Below, one piece after another: positions 43,989 to 46,057 of a stretch of DNA of 46,057 bases (its first letter is position 1; every line of letters starts with the position of its first letter). The position numbers and the translations under genes were made by a program. This stretch comes from Acidocella sp. GTDB lineage: Bacteria; Pseudomonadota; Alphaproteobacteria; Acetobacterales; Acetobacteraceae. The stretch is taken from positions 1 to 46,057 of the forward strand of contig NZ_DAIEIF010000048.1 of assembly GCF_027352905.1 (NCBI RefSeq). The letters are read 5' to 3'. The notes below the pieces were generated by a model. The model did not search any database and was not told where the DNA came from. It was given only the letters and a program-made list of their open reading frames with translations.

Positions 43989-45266
43989 ATGAGATCGTTG
44001 AACGTAATCAAAACGCCGACCGGCGTGCAGGCGCCGCACCCTCTTGTCACCTTGCGTGGCAATGAATCCGGGCTTCCCAGCCATGATCTTCCCAGCGTGG
44101 AGAGCCTTGTCGCCTCTCTCCGGCCGGAGGAGCCGCTGCATTGCATACGCCCCCTGGCGATCACCGCCGCCGCTCGCGCCTTCGCCGCCGGTTTCCCGGG
44201 CGATGTGCTCTATGCCGTCAAATGCAACCCGGAACCCGCCGTGTTGCGCGCGGTCTGGGCGGGCGGCATCCGGCATTTCGATTGCGCCTCCATCGCCGAG
44301 GTTGAACTCGTCCGGCGGCTCTTTCCCGCCGCCATCATTCATTTCATGCATCCGGTGAAAGCCCGCTTCGCCATCCGCGAGGCGTGGACCAAGCATAACG
44401 TGCGCGACTTCATCCTCGATTCCGAGGCCGAGCTTCATAAAATCCTGGAGGAAACCGGTCAGGCGGCGGCCGCCCCCTCCGTCACGGCGGAGCGGCCCGG
44501 CCTGTTCGTCCGCTTCGCCCTGCCGGAGACCGGTGCCGCCATCAATCTTTCGCAAAAATTCGGCGCCGAGCCGGAGATGGCGGCCGCCCTCCTGCGCGCG
44601 GCGCGGCCCGTCGCGGCCCGGCTCGGCCTCGCCTTCCATGTCGGCTCGCAATGCCTGGCCCCCGCCGCCTGGGGCGAGGCCATCGCCATGGCGGGCGAGA
44701 TCATCCGCGCCGCCGGCGTGCCGGTGGAGGTGCTGGATATCGGCGGCGGCTTTCCCGTCGCCTATCCGGATATGGAGCCGCCCCCCCTCTCCGCCTTCAT
44801 GGCTGAGATCACAACCGCTTATGAGGCGTTGCGGATGCCGGGTCTCAGGTTATGGGCCGAGCCGGGCCGCGCCTTGGTCGGGGGCGGCGCCTCGGTCGTG
44901 GTGCAGGTGCAGCTGCGCCGGGGTGAGATGCTCTACATCAATGATGGCGTCTACGGCGCCCTCTCTGATGCGGGGGCGCTGCGCTTCCGCTTCCCCACCA
45001 GGCTGATCCCGGCCCGGCCCCGCCCCGGCGCGCCGGACGCGCCCTTTGGCTTCTTCGGCCCCACCTGCGATTCGCTCGACGTGATGCGCGGCCCGTTCTT
45101 CCTGCCGGCGGACGTGGCGGAGGGAGACTGGATCGAGATCGGCCAGCTCGGCGCCTATGGCGCCTGCCTGCGCACGGGCTTCAACGGCTTCGACCGCGCC
45201 ACCCTGGCCGAGGTGCGGGACGGCCCGATGATGGGAACGCCCGGATACGGGCCGGAGCGGGAATGA
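43989..45266 (+). CDS. Ornithine/diaminopimelate decarboxylase family enzyme (fold III PLP)
   Basis: A 425-residue alanine-racemase-fold PLP decarboxylase. PLP binds K78 in YAVKCNPEP; further motifs are HVGSQ (217-221), GGGFP (252-256), EPGRALV (291-297) and the dimer-interface CDSLD (C360, D361) with GAYGACLRTGFNGF near the end. The CDSLD and AVKCN forms match eukaryotic-type ornithine decarboxylases found in alphaproteobacteria, making putrescine for spermidine or homospermidine; lysine/ornithine dual use is possible. The start ATG 43989 directly follows AAGGGG, rather too close; TTG 43998 has better spacing to the same site. It is preceded by a 139-base gap and no other polyamine gene is adjacent. 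Confidence 0.88.
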   Translation: MRSLNVIKTPTGVQAPHPLVTLRGNESGLPSHDLPSVESLVASLRPEEPLHCIRPLAITAAARAFAAGFPGDVLYAVKCNPEPAVLRAVWAGGIRHFDCASIAEVELVRRLFPAAIIHFMHPVKARFAIREAWTKHNVRDFILDSEAELHKILEETGQAAAAPSVTAERPGLFVRFALPETGAAINLSQKFGAEPEMAAALLRAARPVAARLGLAFHVGSQCLAPAAWGEAIAMAGEIIRAAGVPVEVLDIGGGFPVAYPDMEPPPLSAFMAEITTAYEALRMPGLRLWAEPGRALVGGGASVVVQVQLRRGEMLYINDGVYGALSDAGALRFRFPTRLIPARPRPGAPDAPFGFFGPTCDSLDVMRGPFFLPADVAEGDWIEIGQLGAYGACLRTGFNGFDRATLAEVRDGPMMGTPGYGPERE

Positions 45267-45272
45267 GGCGCC

Positions 45273-45464
45273 TCAGCGCTGGCCCAGCGCGGCGCTGATC
45301 TTCCGGTCGGTCTTGTACTGGCTCAGCGCGTAGACCGACCAGATCGCCGCCGGCAGCCAGCCGATCAGCGTGAGCTGCAACACCAGGCAGATCAGCCCGG
45401 CGAAGGGCCGCCCGATGGTGAAAAATTGCAGCCAGGGCAGCAAAATGGCGAGAATGAGCCGCAT
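45273..45464 (-). CDS. Pmp3/YqaE-like small membrane protein
   Basis: A 63-residue protein with two hydrophobic helices (MRLILAILLPWLQFFTIG and GLICLVLQLTLIGWLPAAIW), then a basic tail YKTDRKISAALGQR. Length, helix placement and the LLPWLQFF and IGWLPAAIWSVYAL segments resemble the Pmp3/YqaE (UPF0057) family of proteolipids, some members of which protect against salt or acid stress. GGAGGGG just before ATG 45464 is one of the strongest ribosome binding sites in the window. It is convergent with the decarboxylase gene, with a 6-base gap. Confidence 0.75.
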   Translation of the reverse strand: MRLILAILLPWLQFFTIGRPFAGLICLVLQLTLIGWLPAAIWSVYALSQYKTDRKISAALGQR

Positions 45465-45561
45465 ATCCCCTCCGCTTGCGGGCGCGGCGGCATGGTGCCG
45501 GGGCCGCGCCGCTTGTCAATCCCTTTTCGCGGGGGCTGAATTTTGCCACAATCGTCTTACC

Positions 45562-45999
45562 ATGCATTGGCACGCATCCTGCGCCGCCCGGCAAAGCCAG
45601 CCGGGCGGTGATGCCTTATTGATCCTCGGCCCCTCCGGCGCCGGGAAATCGGATCTGCTGCTGCGCCTCATCCATGCCGGCTTCACCCTGGTCGCGGATG
45701 ACCAGGTCATCATCGAGGACGGCCAGGCCAGCCCACCCGCTCCCCTGGCCGGGCTGCTGGAGGTGCGCGGGCTCGGGTTGTTCCGCCTCGCCCATATCGC
45801 TCCCGCCCGGTTGCGCCTCGTCATCGCCCTGGGCGCAACCCCGGCGGAGCGCCTGCCCTCGCCCTGCCGCCATCCGGATCTCGGCCTGCCGCTCATCCAT
45901 CTGGAGGCCGCCCATCCCGCCGCCCCGGCGCGGGCGGCCCTGGCGCTGGAGGCGGCGTGCGGGCGCGTCGCCGCCGTGGCGGGCGCCCTCGCGCCATGA
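45562..45999 (+). CDS. hprK: HPr kinase/phosphorylase, short alphaproteobacterial form
   Basis: A 145-residue protein holding only the C-terminal kinase domain of HprK. The P-loop GPSGAGKS (G23-S30) is followed by LVADDQVIIED and LLEVRGLGLFRL, which contain the family's catalytic Asp and signature region. Alphaproteobacterial HprK proteins lack the N-terminal domain of Bacillus enzymes, so the length is normal. It phosphorylates HPr of the regulatory PTS. Its stop overlaps the rapZ start (ATGA), and rapZ, an EIIA-Man and ptsH usually follow. The ATG has no strong ribosome binding site. Confidence 0.9.
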   Translation: MHWHASCAARQSQPGGDALLILGPSGAGKSDLLLRLIHAGFTLVADDQVIIEDGQASPPAPLAGLLEVRGLGLFRLAHIAPARLRLVIALGATPAERLPSPCRHPDLGLPLIHLEAAHPAAPARAALALEAACGRVAAVAGALAP

Positions 46000-46057
46000 A
46001 CGGTTCGTCCGCCAAGGTGCAGATCGTGCTGGTCACCGGCCTCTCCGGCGCGGGCAA
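45996..46057 (+). CDS. rapZ: RNase adapter RapZ, N-terminal fragment (cut by window edge)
   Basis: Only about 20 codons are visible, starting with the ATG that overlaps the hprK stop. They encode a short polar start followed by VQIVLVTGLSGAG, the beginning of the P-loop of RapZ/YvcJ nucleotide-binding proteins. The hprK-rapZ order is standard in alphaproteobacteria. The gene runs off the right end. Confidence 0.8.
   Translation, partial: MNGSSAKVQIVLVTGLSGAG

Overview
The window looks like chromosomal DNA of a high-GC alphaproteobacterium, most likely from the Rhodospirillales/Acetobacteraceae side (inference). The indicators are an NDUFS4-like accessory subunit of respiratory complex I, a CtrA-type regulator, a short lone-domain HPr kinase followed by rapZ, the hfq-hflX pair, kdsA/kdsD for KDO, and many 4-base ATGA gene overlaps. 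I found no insertion sequence, phage gene, CRISPR array or rRNA. One tRNA (Pro, TGG) is present. No stretch over 300 bases lacks a gene.

Layout. 1-6863: surface sugar and peptide functions, with a GT8 glycosyltransferase cut by the left edge, a 1112-residue transglutaminase/DUF2126 protein, a small coiled-coil protein and a tandem GT4-GT4 protein. 6902-10445: an FAD dehydrogenase of the COG2509 type, a GGDEF-EAL protein with a degenerate GGDEF half, and a small membrane protein. 10471-15891: an acyl-CoA module, with acyl-CoA dehydrogenase and MaoC hydratase on the minus strand, divergent from a biotin-dependent acyl-CoA carboxylase (beta, alpha). 15985-20227: a tightly overlapping EmrA-EmrB-outer membrane factor efflux operon. 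20501-22654: pnp, closed by a clear terminator, then an MHS-type transporter.

24090-30282 is the most intriguing metabolic block: flavin monooxygenase, RidA-like protein, DUF1028 protein, LysR regulator, M20 deacylase of ArgE type, an unrecognised 50-residue ORF and an NCS1 nucleobase-type permease. The gene content recalls the logic of the Rut pyrimidine pathway (oxygenase, RidA-type helper, amidohydrolase, permease) but uses unrelated enzymes. It may be an undescribed catabolic pathway for a nitrogenous compound (inference).

30304-37508: kdsD, kdsA and a complex I subunit in an overlapping leftward operon behind tRNA-Pro, an OmpA-like lipoprotein, then a rightward chain pyrB, pyrC-prime (metal ligands lost), plsY, a small exported protein and dprA. 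37554-46057: topA, hfq, hflX, an inositol-phosphatase-like gene, a CtrA paralogue whose receiver has lost its phosphorylation chemistry, an ornithine decarboxylase family gene, a Pmp3-like membrane peptide, hprK and the start of rapZ.

The two observations I would follow up first are the CtrA paralogue with Arg in place of the phosphoacceptor Asp51, preceded by an AT-rich promoter region with six TTAA tetramers, and the monooxygenase/RidA/DUF1028/M20/NCS1 cluster.
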